Positions 9,724 to 19,905 are shown, counted from the stretch's first letter. The stretch: 64,000 nt of DNA from Vombatus ursinus (GCF_900497805.2 NW_020940358.1:26808614-26872613); one strand, 5' to 3'. Made by a program: numbers and translations. Notes: a model not told the origin generated them from the letters alone.

Positions 9724-10639
9724 GTTTCCAGCCAATTACTTGACTTTTTAACTCTTTGTTAAGGCAGGGCTCTGCTTCCAGTGTGGAGGGTGTACTGTCC
9801 CAAGCTTCAGGGATTTTGTGTAGCTGTTTTCAGAGATACTTCTAGGGACCTGTAAATTTTCAGTTCTTCCAAGGTGTTATGATCAAAGGCGAGGTGTTTA
9901 CTCCTTTCCTAGACTATGCTCTGGTCTATAAGGGACCACAAGCACTCCTTTCTGCCCTGGAACTGTGAGGAGGATTCCCTGTCTACCACTGCCACAAGCT
10001 CCTCCACGCTAGCGCTCCTCCTTGCCCTAGGACCACCACTCCAGACTATGACCCAGATCCAAGCACAGGCAAAGCAAGAGAATCCTGCCTCAGTGCCAGC
10101 AAAAAGATCCTTGAAATCCCCTTCTGAGCAGCTGCTCGATCCCCCTACCATCTGTGGTTCAAATAGCTCCAGAAGCAGCCGATGCCACTGTGGCCACTAC
10201 CCTGGGGCTGCACCAGGGCTGGGGCTGGATGGCACTCCTCTCTCACTCAGGTCTGACAGACCTTTCCTACTGATCTTCTAAGTTGTCTTTGGTGTTTGTG
10301 GGTTGAGAAGTCTGGAAACCATTACAGCTGCTAGTGATTTCAGTCCCCCGAGGCCTGCTCTGGGTTTACTGGGGCCCCATCTTTGCCTTCATGACCCATG
10401 CTGAACTATGCTCCTCTCCCAGCCTGGTGCAACAGATCTTTCCTACCCTGTCAACCTTCCAGATTGTCTTAGGCTGGAAATTTGTTTTACTCTGCCTTTT
10501 TGTGGGTTCTTCTGCTCTAGATTTTGTTTAGAGTCATTTTTTACAGGTATTTAGAGGGGCTAGGGGAGAGCTCAAGCAAGTCACTGCTTTCACTCCACCA
10601 TCTTGGTTCTACCCCCGAGTTCACTTTTTTCTTGGACCA

Positions 10640-10868
10640 TTCATCTCTATCACCTAGCACAGTAGAAATTTCCCTGGACCTGAGTTCAAAACCTAGTTCC
10701 AGGACTTACAGGCAGTGTGGCCAGAGGGAGTAATTTAACTATTCTAAGTTTCAGGTTCTTCATCTGCAAAGTGGGAATAATAATCCTAGTACTTATTTCA
10801 CTAGTCTGTTGTAAGCAAAGTGCTTTGTTAAATCTTCAGCTGTTACAGAAATGTGAATTACTATCACA
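10640..10868 (+). mobile_element. MIR SINE
   Basis: 'ctggacctgagttcaaaacc' (head), 'ttcttcatctgcaaagtggg' (CORE), then 'tgttgtaagcaaagtgcttt' and an L2-like tail. Lies just outside the HAL1 right duplication. Confidence 0.8.
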
Positions 10869-11092
10869 TGAAGCTTTGTGGTATAGTGGAAAAAACACTG
10901 GGTTCATGTGAACCCAGTTTCACAGTGAAAGGAACTGGGTTCATATCCTACTTCTGTCATTTACCACTTTTGTGACCCTACCAAGTCACTTAACCTCTTT
11001 GGACCTCAGTTTCTTCATCTGTAAAATGAAGAGGAGTTTGATTAGGAAACCTCTAAGGTCTTTTCCTGCTATAAATCTACGATACTATGATC
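10869..11092 (+). mobile_element. MIR3-type SINE with internal hairpin
   Basis: Head 'tttgtggtatagtggaaaaa', CORE 'tcagtttcttcatctgtaaa', tail 'cctctaaggtcttttcctgc' to 'ctacgatactatga'. The head carries a perfect 10-bp inverted repeat (10,897-10,906 and 10,909-10,918) and a third copy of 'actgggttcat' about 15 bp further on, absent from other copies. Confidence 0.85.
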
Positions 11093-11165
11093 ACCTAACA
11101 TGGGGCTCTGCACATAGCTGTTATGTATATTGAATAAATAAAAAAAAATGAAAGAATGAATGAAT
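11093..11165 (+). mobile_element. L2 3'-terminal fragment
   Basis: 'ctctgcacatagctgttatg' then 'ttgaataaat' and (GAAT)n is an L2-type end. Confidence 0.55.
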
Positions 11166-11655
11166 TTGGGGAAAAAATGACAGTCAACAAAAGGAAAGAA
11201 GAGAAAGGAAAATAATAGAAAAAAACAATTCAAACCCCATCCCCCTTCCACTCTTAAACCAAGTACCAGGAAATCAATCCAAGCCCATAAAATGTGAGTA
11301 TGGGACATGCCGACATTCCCATCTTGACCTTTCTGAAACTGGAGTTCAGAATGAGTAAAGGTGCTATTATGTCTCTCTTCCCACCCCCAAATCAGGGCAC
11401 ACATCTGCCAAAAATTTCAGGCCCACAGAGAGCTGGTCCAGATCATCTCCCCCTGGAATTTGTATTGACTTTAATAATAGTAGGGCTTCTTCAAAACCAT
11501 TTCCCCCTGGTTTCCAGTTAATGGGGCTGAGGCAGAGGCCCCGTGATGTATATCCCCTGCCCAAGTCCCAGGCTGAACTGAGAACTCCGCAGAGGATGTG
11601 GCTTTTCTAAACCTTACCAACTTCAGGGAGGGGTATTGGCTATTTGTCTACTCAT
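11166..11655. other. unique sequence
   Basis: A-rich start, then mixed sequence. Overlapping open frames on both strands (11,069-11,404 minus, 11,294-11,521 plus, 11,367-11,564 minus) have no recognisable domain. Confidence 0.45.
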
Positions 11656-11865
11656 CATAGTTCAACATAGTGGAGAGGGAGCAGAAGTCAGAAGATTAAA
11701 ATTTAAACCCAGCTCTATCATAAATTAGATGTCATCTTGGGCAAGACACTTCCTCCTCTGGGCCTCAGTTTCCTCAATTGTAAAACACATGTGCTACCTA
11801 CCTTGTGGGGTTTTGTGAGCTAAATTGAACCTGTCAGCTGTTACATCTTGTAAAGATCCCTGTTT
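11656..11865 (+). mobile_element. MIR SINE
   Basis: 'tttaaacccagctctatcat' (head), 'ggcctcagtttcctcaattg' (CORE), 'accttgtggggttttgtgag' (tail side). Confidence 0.8.
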
Positions 11866-12221
11866 TGTTGTGTCTATATGTGTGTGCATGGGTTTTAAAC
11901 AGGTGAGTCATTTCTTTGACACACTGGGTAAATATTGCATTCTGGAAGTTGGGAGATAATACAGATCCATGTCCAAATTTCGTCTCCACTATTCCCACGT
12001 CAGTGGAAGCTGCCTGTTTGCTAAGCAAGTCTTTTGTTTGTGAACTGCAAGTCCAAATAAGTTTGAATCTAGAAAAACACAGCTGTGTGGGTTGAGAATG
12101 AGTCTGGGAATTGTTTTCTTATTCTACCTTAGTTTTCTGAGCGTCTTGTCACCTATTTCCTATGTTTTTTAGATATAGAGAAGTCATCAATCTGAGATCA
12201 CTCTAGCTCGAGTGAAAGCTT
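11866..12221. other. unique sequence
   Basis: No repeat, RNA gene or coding signal recognised. Confidence 0.45.
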
Positions 12222-12275
12222 AATAGTGTCTAGCACATAGTAGGTGCTTCATAAACGCTTGTGGATTGTTTATGG
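12222..12275 (+). mobile_element. L2/MIR 3'-end fragment
   Basis: 'tgtctagcacatagtaggtg' then 'ttcataaacgcttgtgg' is the shared L2/MIR terminus. Confidence 0.65.
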
Positions 12276-12277
12276 TG

Positions 12278-12445
12278 AATTGGAGATGATATAGTTTCAA
12301 CTTTTTCATGTTACAGAAGAAAATGAGGCAGAAAGGAGAGAAACTGAGTGCCCAAGGTTATAAAGGTAGTGAGGAGCAAAGTGGGAATTCAAAATCAAGT
12401 ACGCAGACTTTAAAGTTCAGTGTTCTTTTCACTATACCATACACA
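12278..12445 (-). mobile_element. MIR3-type SINE
   Basis: 'tttcatgttacagaagaaaa', 'gtgcccaaggttataaaggt', 'agttcagtgttcttttcact': reverse CORE and head. The L3-like tail side is decayed. Confidence 0.7.
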
Positions 12446-12837
12446 TACATATATACACACACCGGGTGTCGTCCCCCTCCCCCAACATACACCTTTCTCT
12501 CTCCTGGTTTCCTTTCTCAGCAAGTCTAGGGGGCTGGCCAGGGAATGGAACAAAGCAAAGCTAACTGCCTTCCACAGTTTCATGAGCACTACACATTCTG
12601 AACCTGGAAAAACCAGCCAACGAGATAAATAAAAGAAAAGGATATTTGAAAGGAATCTCAAGACAAGGACAAATCCTCATTTAACCCAACTGATGTTTTC
12701 ACTCTGTGATCTCTTGCATTAAAGCTTCTATACCTCAATCATCTACTTCACATTAAAGTTGAGCAGTTAACTGGGTTTTTAAAAATCTTAGGAGAGAAAA
12801 ATGTGATGCTGTGGAAATATTAAATTTGAATTTTGGT
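12446..12837. other. unique sequence
   Basis: Short CA-rich start, then mixed sequence with no recognised feature. Confidence 0.4.
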
Positions 12838-13076
12838 TCCACAACCTACCTGCTCTAAGGTCTTGGGCAAAAGGCAGTGTGGTGGGGTGGAAAAAGCTCA
12901 GTTTACCTGGGTTCAAATTCCATGTCTGGCCCCTAACTATGTGAGGATCAAATCACTTGACTTCCTTTGGTCTCAGTTTCCTCATCTGTAAAATGAGAGG
13001 GTTAGACTTAGACTATTTCTGAGGACTCCTCCAGTTCAAAATCTATTGTCTTATAACCTCTGTTTCTTCATCTGTA
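12838..13076 (+). mobile_element. MIR SINE split by a nested MIR3
   Basis: An old MIR reads 'cctgctctaaggtcttgggc' up to about 12,872 and resumes at about 13,055 with 'taacctctgtttcttcatct'. Between lies a complete plus-strand MIR3 (head 'ggcagtgtggtggggtggaa', tail 'ggactcctccagttcaaaat'). The break falls inside the conserved CORE. Confidence 0.8.
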
Positions 13077-13106
13077 AAAAAAAAAAAAAAAAAAGAAAGA
13101 AAGAAA
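13077..13106. repeat. A-rich tract
   Basis: Poly-A followed by GAAA units. Confidence 0.9.
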
Positions 13107-13109
13107 AGA

Positions 13110-13322
13110 TGGGGATGAAAATGGTATAGTGAAAGGATATCGGACTTGGAGTCAGAAAGAAGATCTTGGGTTCAAATTTCTAATGTTTTTAACTAGCAGC
13201 ATGATTCCAGGTAGCTCATTTAACTTCACTACATTTTAGTTTTCTTCATAAAATGGGAGGAACAATAACTGTTCTGCACCTACCTCAAAGTACTGTAATA
13301 AGGAAAAGTACTCTGTTCAACT
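13110..13322 (+). mobile_element. MIR SINE
   Basis: 'tcggacttggagtcagaaag', 'cttgggttcaaatttctaat', then 'tgcacctacctcaaagtact' on the tail side. Confidence 0.75.
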
Positions 13323-13367
13323 GAAAATTTCTATTTCATACACAATTCTCTTTTTTGTTCTTCTTTG

Positions 13368-13585
13368 CATACTGGAGAGTCAGTGTGACATAGTGGATAA
13401 GGGATAAAGAGCCAGTAAGACCTTGGTTCAAATCCTATCTGTAACAAATACTGGTTATATGACCCTGGGCAAATCTCTAAGGCTCTAAGTTACAAAGAAG
13501 GTGTCAACCTGCATTGGGAGTGGAAGTTTCCTCATATGGGAGTTCCCTAAGCCAATAAAATCAGGTCAGTTCCTATCCCTATGTT
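13368..13585 (+). mobile_element. SINE-X copy, near full length
   Basis: tRNA-like head ('gacatagtggataaggg...', 'cttggttcaaatcctatct'), CORE 'tgaccctgggcaaatctct', then the diagnostic tail 'ctaagttacaaagaaggtgt', 'aacctgcattgggagtggaa', 'gggagttccctaagccaata'. Best plus-strand copy with 23.9 and 44.9 kb. Confidence 0.75.
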
Positions 13586-13942
13586 TAACAATAATAATAA
13601 TAGTAATAATCATAACTAACATTTACGTAGCCTTAACTATGTCCCAGACACTGTGCTAAATGCTTTACAATTATTATCTCATTTGATCCTCATAACAACA
13701 CTGGGAGGTAAATGCTATACTATTACCCCTATTTTACAGATGATGGAATTGGGGTGAACAGAGGTTAAATGATAAGCCCAGAGTCACACAGCTAGCAAGT
13801 GTCTGAGGCTGAATTTGGACTCAGGTCTTCCTGACTCCAGGACTAGTGCTCTATCCACTGTACCACCTAGGAGCCCTTGGCAGAGTTAGGATTTGAACCC
13901 AGCTCCTCTAACTCATTTCCTCTCCATCACACTGCCTCTCTG
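13586..13942 (-). mobile_element. MIR-type SINE inserted at an older MIR
   Basis: From an (AAT)n tract through 'ctatgtcccagacactgtgc', CORE 'cagagtcacacagctagcaa' and head to 'gtaccacctaggagcc' near 13,877, this is a complete minus-strand MIR. At once 'agttaggatttgaacccagc' begins the head half of a second, older minus-strand MIR. Confidence 0.85.
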
Positions 13943-14619
13943 AAGAAGTATGGAACTGTTTGTGCATAAGATCTACAACCCCTAAGATGAAAAGCATTGT
14001 GATTTTGAACCAGTTCAGAACAGTGATGACGATGGAAATTATTCACTCTGGGAACTCTGAGGATATTTATTGCTCAATCACTTGCCAGCTGTGGTGATTG
14101 GGAAGCTCTGGAATTGCATTTTCCAAGAAGAGTAATCTTCCTCTAACCTCTCAATTCTTCCATTCACTGTAATCAATTAGTGGATCCTAGTACTTCATAG
14201 CCTGGAAAAAGAATAATGCCAGGGATTGGATAAATTTCTATATAAGAATGTCTTATTAAGACAGGTCATCTGAGACAAGTCACTTCATTTCTAACCAAAT
14301 CTCTAAGGTCTGAATGATTTGAACATGTGGTGGTGGGCGACAGGTCTGAACTAGAGGACAGGCAGGCCCTGCTGACTCCTGACCAGAAAGTAGCTGTCCT
14401 GGCTTATCTTTGCTATGAACTATCTCCCTTCACCCATTAAGGAATCTGGGGGCCGCTTACTGCCTGGAGTTTACAAATGGTCTTTCACAGACTACCCTAT
14501 CAAACTTCCCAGTTTTCTCAACAGTAATACAAAAAGTTCCTAGTCATATTCCACATACTAGAGTCTCTCCCTAAGCTCTGGGAATACTTGTATTTCAAAG
14601 TATGTAAATGAATTAAAAT
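13943..14619. other. unique sequence
   Basis: A CORE-like 'tctgagacaagtcacttcat' near 14,268 hints at an eroded SINE, but I cannot support one. No gene recognised. Confidence 0.4.
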
Positions 14620-15590
14620 TTGGAATCAATCGACATTTATTAAGCATCTACTGCATGTGTCAGACAGCTGGGTGCTAGAGATACAAAGACAAAAATGAAG
14701 CAGTCCCTGGCCCTCATGTTCTATTGGGGGAAATACGTACACATATAATACATACAAAAATATACAAAGTAACAAGGTTATTGAGGGGGAACTAAATGTA
14801 GGGGGAGATCAGGAAAAGCTTCAACTAGTTGACACCTGAGCTGAGTTTTAAAGAAAACTAGGGCCTCTACAAAATGGAATTGAGGAGAAAATGTATTCAG
14901 ACATGGAGCCCAGCAAAAGCACACAGACGAGAGACACAGCATCATGTATGAGGAGCAGCAAGGTTGGGTTGGTGGGTCCCAAGAATGTGTGAAAGTAGAA
15001 TAATGTCAAATAAAGATAAAAAGGTAGGGTGGAGCCAGCTGGTAAATGGCTTTAAACATCAAGGAGGTAGCATCTACAGAAAGAAGAGAGTCACTGGAGT
15101 TTACTGAGCAGGGGATCAACATGATCAGATCTATGTTTTACAAAACTGTCACTATGTGGAAACTGGTTTGGAGATGGGAGAGACTTGAGGCAGGAAGACC
15201 AATTAAGAGGCTATTACAATAGTCTAAGTGAAAGGTGATGAGAACACGAACTGGAATGGTGGCTATGTGAGCTGAAAGAAGGGGAACATATGTGAGAGAT
15301 GTCAAGGCAGAATTGAGAAGATTTGCCTACTGACTGGATGTGAGGAATGAGGGAGAGAAAAGAAGTAGTCTAGGATGACTCAGACGTTAAGAACTAGGGT
15401 GAATGGCAGCATGGCAGCATCCCTGATAGAAACAGTTAAGTTCAGAAGAGGGGTAGATTCGGAGGGAGAGAGTTTTGATTTTGGACATACTGAGTTTTAG
15501 ATGCTGAGGGGCCATCCAATGGGAAATCTCCATTAGGCAGCTGGTAATGTGAAATTGGAGCTCAGGAGAGAGATTAGGTTGGATACACAC
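14620..15590 (-). mobile_element. L2 LINE 3' region, about 0.95 kb
   Basis: Reads as reverse L2 from the 3' tip ('atttattaagcatctactgc') through 'cagtccctggccctcatgtt', 'gagtttactgagcaggggat', 'aggctattacaatagtctaa' and 'ctaggatgactcagacgtta' to 'tttgattttggacatactga'. One of the longest L2 pieces here. No coding frame is open. Confidence 0.8.
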
Positions 15591-16687
15591 AACTCGAATA
15601 TAAAAAACTGAATTTATGTCTTTTGAATTAAAAAGAAAACAAAAAAAACCCTATTTTCTTAAAACCAAAGTCCTTTGAGCATTTTTTTTCCAAGCAAGAG
15701 AATTGAGAAGAACACGAAAAACAACAGGGGAAAAGCTATTCCTAGTGCAATGAACAGAACTGAAGGGGAAATAAAAGAAAAACAGTGCAGAGCTTAAGAA
15801 CTCAATAAAAAACCTAGAATTAAACTTCTTTAGCATCTTTTCTCACTGAGGACAGCTGTTCCCAATTAACTGGAAAGTTAAAAAAATTAAGAACTCAGAC
15901 CCCAGACAAGAACCAAGTCTTCATGAGCTATGGTTATGGAAGAGTTAAACATTCCCTACAGCTGAAGTACAGATTTATCCATAAAAGGAGCTGAGTCATG
16001 GATTTTTTTTCTTTTCATTTTGGAGTTACTTTATGAAGCACAGTATCATACATTAACAAACATTTTCCTATAAAACCCAGCTTTCTCTGAAGAAAGCATT
16101 TAAAACACCCAAGGTTTGGCATGTAGAAGGCACTGGCATCTACTGGCATAACATGAGAAAGACGAAGACTAACAGAATACAGCTGGATTTGGGGCACAGG
16201 GCAAACACTGGGTTTATTGAGTTTCTGACAAGTAGTCCTGGGGAAGCATCTTGTGCCTGAGGTTCCGAATCAATCAGATGGAGTGTGGATGAGTTACAAG
16301 GGTAGTCAGGGAGGCTCTTGTTTGGAGCTGTTACGAGAGGGGAAGAAGGTTGAGGACTTAGCAAAGCTCCAGAGAGTGGCAACAAGGGATTAGAAGGCAA
16401 ATAAATGGGACCTGTGAGGAAAGGGCAGATGGGGCACGGGGAAGGGTAGGCTGAAAATTGTCCTAATAACTTGCAACAACTGCTGTACGTGAAATATTTT
16501 GAAAGAAAGGGCATGTAGCCCACCTGTTCTCCAGCACCACAGAAGCTGGAATTTGGAGAAACAGGCTGAAATTGAAACAAGAAGAGTCGAGATTAGAATT
16601 GGAAAGAGTGTTAAACACTAGAACAGGTTCCAGAGGAAACCCTTGGAGCCTTCATTCCTGCATGGATTTGCTAATAACAACTCAAAT
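15591..16687. other. unique sequence
   Basis: About 1.1 kb without a recognised repeat. A 146-codon minus-strand frame (16,140-16,580) is rich in Pro and Ser, has no domain I know and no splice or promoter context, so I call it chance. A-rich at 15,628-15,650. Confidence 0.5.
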
Positions 16688-16905
16688 TTTGCAAATGTTT
16701 ATTAAGCACCTACTTTCTGCAAAGCTCTGGGCTCAGAACCCAATGGGAAGAGACAAGTTTACAAATAACTGATGCCAGGGTACAATGAGATACATGCAAA
16801 GGAGAAGACCATATCAAATGCAATCAGAAATGTGAGGAGGGGAAGATCATCTTCAATGAGGAGGAAAGGGAAATGTTAGAGAGGTCTTCATGGAAGAAGC
16901 TGCAA
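16688..16905 (-). mobile_element. L2 3'-end fragment
   Basis: 'tttattaagcacctactttc' is the reverse L2 tip; 'gagaggtcttcatggaagaa' matches the reverse of the 'ttcctccaggaagccttcc' region of L2. Confidence 0.65.
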
Positions 16906-16961
16906 ATGGTCTACCTGATGATATACATTAAACAACTGATTTTTTAAAAAATAGTGATTTA

Positions 16962-17106
16962 AGATAGAGCACCGGCCCTGAAGTCAGGAGGACTTGAGTT
17001 CAAATCCAGCCTCAGACCAAACACTTGACACTTACTAGCTGTGTGACCCTGGGCAAGTCACTTAACCCCAATTGCCTAAAAATAAATAAATAAATAAATA
17101 AATAAT
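16962..17106 (+). mobile_element. WSINE1-like SINE, 5'-truncated, with TSD
   Basis: Starts inside the head at 'agatagagcaccggcc', then 'cctcagaccaaacacttgac', CORE 'gctgtgtgaccctgggcaag' and an (AAAT)n tail. The 15-bp duplication aaaaatagtgattta (16,947-16,961 and 17,107-17,121) is exact. Low divergence. Confidence 0.92.
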
Positions 17107-17144
17107 AAAAATAGTGATTTAGATATTCATGTAAAAATATAGGC

Positions 17145-17370
17145 AATAACAAAGTGGTTACAGCTGGACTTGGAGTCCAGAAGAATCCAGTATCAGACAA
17201 TTACTAGCTGTGTGACCCTGAACAAGTCACTTAACCTCTGTTTGGCTCAGTTTCCTCAACTGAAAAATGGGGATAATAAAAGTACCTGTCTCACAGGGTC
17301 GTTGCGGGGATCATAAAGAGGATTTACAAAACCTTAATGTATTATATAAATGCTGGCTATTATTATCATC
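17145..17370 (+). mobile_element. MIR-type SINE
   Basis: 'gctggacttggagtccagaa', 'tactagctgtgtgaccctga', 'tctcacagggtcgttgcggg', ending in 'ataaatgctggctattatta'. Near full length. Confidence 0.85.
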
Positions 17371-17377
17371 TTGGCAA

Positions 17378-17545
17378 TTATCCTGTGGAGGTAAACAGCA
17401 CAAGAAATCTTATCTCCATTTCACTGATGAAGAAACTGAGAATTAGAGAGGGGTTAGGTGACTTGCCCAAGTTCCTACATCTAGTTAGAGGTAGAACCAG
17501 TACTCAAACTCCCATCTCCTGACTCAAAGTCCACTATCTTTTGTT
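17378..17545 (-). mobile_element. MIR SINE
   Basis: 'tctccatttcactgatgaag', CORE 'gtgacttgcccaagttccta', head 'cctgactcaaagtccacta'. Confidence 0.8.
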
Positions 17546-18197
17546 TTCTTCCCATTTATACCGTGCTGCCTTTAAGAAAAGAAGTCTATATTATTTACAT
17601 AGATTTATTTCCATATTCAGACGAGCAAATACTGTTGTTGAAGAGTTCGGTGGAGGGAGGGTCCTATTTAAGTCAGGGTCATGTTTTTAGGATCTTTGTG
17701 GGTAAAGGAGAGAGAGAAACACCTAAGCAAATAAACAAAGGGAAAGTCAAAAAGAAGAGAAACAAAGGGTGTCTAATCCCTTGTACTATACCCTGGAGTC
17801 ATCCTGGACAGCTTTCAGTCACACTGACGTTAAAACCCTGAGTTCACAGCTCAAATGTGCTCCAGAAATGTTAAAAACAACAAGAACAATGAAGAACAAT
17901 AAACTAAACAGTTCCAAACCCATTATCTGACAATATCTCGCTGTCTTTCAGGCTTCACATGGGGAGAGCGCTCCACTGGCCAGTGAAAGGCGTCCTCTAA
18001 GAAAGTGCCCCCTGGTAGCTGCTGTCAGAATACTGACCCAGACAAGCAGGACCAACAGAGGAAGACTCCCCAAGAGCAGATCTCCATCATGAAGAATGTA
18101 ACTATCCTACTAGGAAGGATGCTGGGCAGGATCCTGTGGTTAGCTATCTACCCGTCACTCCAAAAAAAAAAAAAAAATGCCAGCAATGAGCAAGAAG
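17546..18197. other. unique sequence
   Basis: An acceptor-like 'ctcgctgtctttcag' ends near 17,951 but no convincing donor follows. The plus-strand frames (17,563-17,841; 18,005-18,277) are not recognisable proteins. Confidence 0.45.
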
Positions 18198-18388
18198 CAG
18201 CACAGGATAGTGGAAGGAGAAAGACACTTGTAGAAATGACCCAGGTCTGCGTGATGGCTTTGCTACTTACAGGGTGATTTGGGGCAAGCTGTTTTTACCT
18301 CTCTGGGCTTTGGTTTCCCCATCTGTAAAATGAGGGAGTTAGACTAGATGGCCCCAAAGGTCCCTCTAAGCTCTAAGTCCTAGGACCC
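18198..18388 (+). mobile_element. MIR3-type SINE
   Basis: 'cacaggatagtggaaggaga', CORE 'ggtttccccatctgtaaaat', strong L3-like tail 'gttagactagatggccccaa' and 'aggtccctctaagctctaag'. Confidence 0.88.
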
Positions 18389-18716
18389 CTTCCAAGAGTT
18401 CACTCCTACATCCTCACTGAGGGAGGGTCCACCCCCTGACTGATGGGCCTGAAGATCAAAGCAGTTGGATATGAGGTACAACTCAGACAGCTCAGTATCT
18501 TTAGGGCCATCAACAAATGGAGCCTCATGGTTTGGCAAAGGAGGTATGAGCCTTGCTAACACTGAAAAAAGTGGAAGTAAACATTACTCAGTTTGATGGG
18601 AGAAGACTCAAAGACAGGCAACAGTGTATCTTAAGGTTCCTTTCTCTACAATTTTGCTTTTACCATGGGCTTCACAGAATGATCAGATGATTTTCTTTGT
18701 AATTTCACCCCTTCCA
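18389..18716. other. unique sequence
   Basis: No repeat core or coding signal seen. Confidence 0.4.
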
Positions 18717-18855
18717 ATTATATATAAATATATATATACATAAAACATACATACACACATACATATGTATGCATGTGATATACAAACACACATATATACA
18801 CATAGTATGTATTACACACATACATATATGGTATATATATGCATATACACATAAA
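18717..18855. repeat. (TA)n/(CA)n-rich microsatellite
   Basis: Alternating TA, ATAC and CACA units, imperfect, purine-pyrimidine alternating throughout. A related tract lies at 19,440-19,560, on the other side of the nested SINE cluster. Confidence 0.9.
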
Positions 18856-18935
18856 TCACAGAATGCTAGAGCTGAAAGAAGGTTTAGAACCTAGAACACA
18901 GAAGGCTATTCATAATAATTTACTTCAACTACTAG

Positions 18936-19172
18936 ATAGCTGGGTGATATAGTGGATAAGATGCCAGGCCTGGAATCAGAAAGACCTGAGTTCAAATCTT
19001 GTCTCAGACACTTACTAGGTAAACTGAGCAAGTTATTTGACCCCAGTTTGCCTCAGTTTCCTCATCTGTAAAATGAGCTGGGGAAGAAAATGGCAAAACA
19101 CTCCAGTATCTTTGCCAAGAAAACCCTAAATGGGGTCACGAGGAGTCAGATACAACTCAACAACAGCAACAA
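18936..19172 (+). mobile_element. MAR1 SINE
   Basis: Head 'agctgggtgatatagtggat', box-B region 'gagttcaaatcttgtc', CORE 'cctcagtttcctcatctgta', then the RTE/BovB-like tail 'cactccagtatctttgccaa', 'aatggggtcacgaggagtca', ending in a CAA-rich tract. Full length. Confidence 0.92.
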
Positions 19173-19297
19173 CATGAGGAAAATAATAGTAGTGACATCC
19201 CAGGTTTATTGTAAGGATCAAATGAGACAGGAATTATAAAGCATTCAACACAGTGCCTGGCACATAGTACGTGCTATATAAATGTTAGCTTTATTTT
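19173..19297 (+). mobile_element. MIR SINE, 3' half
   Basis: 'tattgtaaggatcaaatgag', 'cagtgcctggcacatagtac', 'gctatataaatgttagcttt': MIR tail without its head. Confidence 0.75.
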
Positions 19298-19439
19298 ATA
19301 GACTTCATTTTATGGATAAGGAAAATGAGGCCTGGAAGGGGGAAATGACTTACTCAAGGACACATTACTAGTTATTGGCAGAGCTGGGTTACCAAAATCC
19401 AGGTCTCTTCACTCTATTTATTCTGTGTGCCCACGACGT

Positions 19440-19560
19440 CTCATGTGTGAGTGTGTGCACACATATACGTACACATGTAGGCATTTACATACAAGCACAG
19501 ACATATGTGTATATAACGACATGAACACTCATATATAAACACACATACACATAAATCTTG
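19440..19560. repeat. (CA)n/(TA)n-rich imperfect tract
   Basis: GTGTG, ACATATAC and ACACATAC units in irregular order. Confidence 0.8.
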
Positions 19561-19764
19561 CCACAAATGCTGAATAGACAGCTAGGAATGAGGCGCTTTC
19601 TTTGTGCAACACACCCAAATGGACTCAGTATGCAAGGAGGTAGGAGAGTCCTGCAGCCTGTCCAAAATCATCAAATGCCTTAATGATTACTGGAGTCAAG
19701 TCATGAAAATTATAAACAAACTTGAGTTCCACAAGCCTCCAAAGAGTATTCAAGAATGTGAATT

Positions 19765-19905
19765 ATGGTAATAACATTAATAATAGCTTGTATTTATGCG
19801 GTGCTCAAAATGCTTTATAAACATTATTCAGTTGAGCTTTATGAGTTTGGCAGAATGAGGGCATGATTATTCCCTTTTTACAGAACAGAAAAACTGAGGC
19901 ATGGG
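19765..19905 (-). mobile_element. MIR SINE fragment
   Basis: 'tgcggtgctcaaaatgcttt', 'ttccctttttacagaacaga', 'aactgaggcatgggagagg'. Truncated before the head. Confidence 0.65.

Larger units (their letters stand above)
7484..10616 (-). mobile_element. HAL1 (half-LINE-1) element, apparently full length
   Basis: The 5' end is at 10,616 on the minus strand: a run of G then TAGAACCAAGATGG, the L1-type start. A GC-richer 5' UTR of about 0.9 kb leads to an ORF1 remnant (about 9,723 to 8,600). A purine-rich 3' UTR and A/T-rich tail near 7,484 follow directly, with no sign of ORF2, endonuclease or reverse transcriptase. That layout is the known HAL1 layout. A 17-bp direct repeat with two mismatches flanks it: gagctcacatttttctt at 7,467-7,483 and gagttcacttttttctt at 10,617-10,633. 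Removing the inserted SINE leaves about 2.95 kb. An L1 that lost ORF2 by deletion is the alternative. Confidence 0.8.
18856..19425 (-). mobile_element. MIR3 SINE opened by nested insertions
   Basis: A minus-strand MIR3 starts with 'agaatgctagagctgaaaga' and breaks after 'ttacttcaacta' near 18,933. It resumes near 19,300 with 'ttcattttatggataaggaa' and ends in its head near 19,425. The gap holds a MAR1 copy (18,936-19,172) and a plus-strand MIR tail half (19,173-19,297). Confidence 0.75.

Noticed and set aside
9909-10733. Several frames of 60-80 codons on both strands
   Set aside because: All lie in the HAL1 5' UTR or just beyond it. Only the longest antisense one is kept, as a low-interest finding.
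13943-14619. Possible eroded SINE near 14,268
   Set aside because: Only one CORE-like word; head and tail not found.
16140-16580. 146-codon minus-strand frame
   Set aside because: No recognisable domain, no splice context and an odd Pro/Ser-rich composition ending in a hydrophobic run; no independent support.
17952-18120. Possible exon after an acceptor-like ctgtctttcag
   Set aside because: No consensus donor follows within a reasonable distance.
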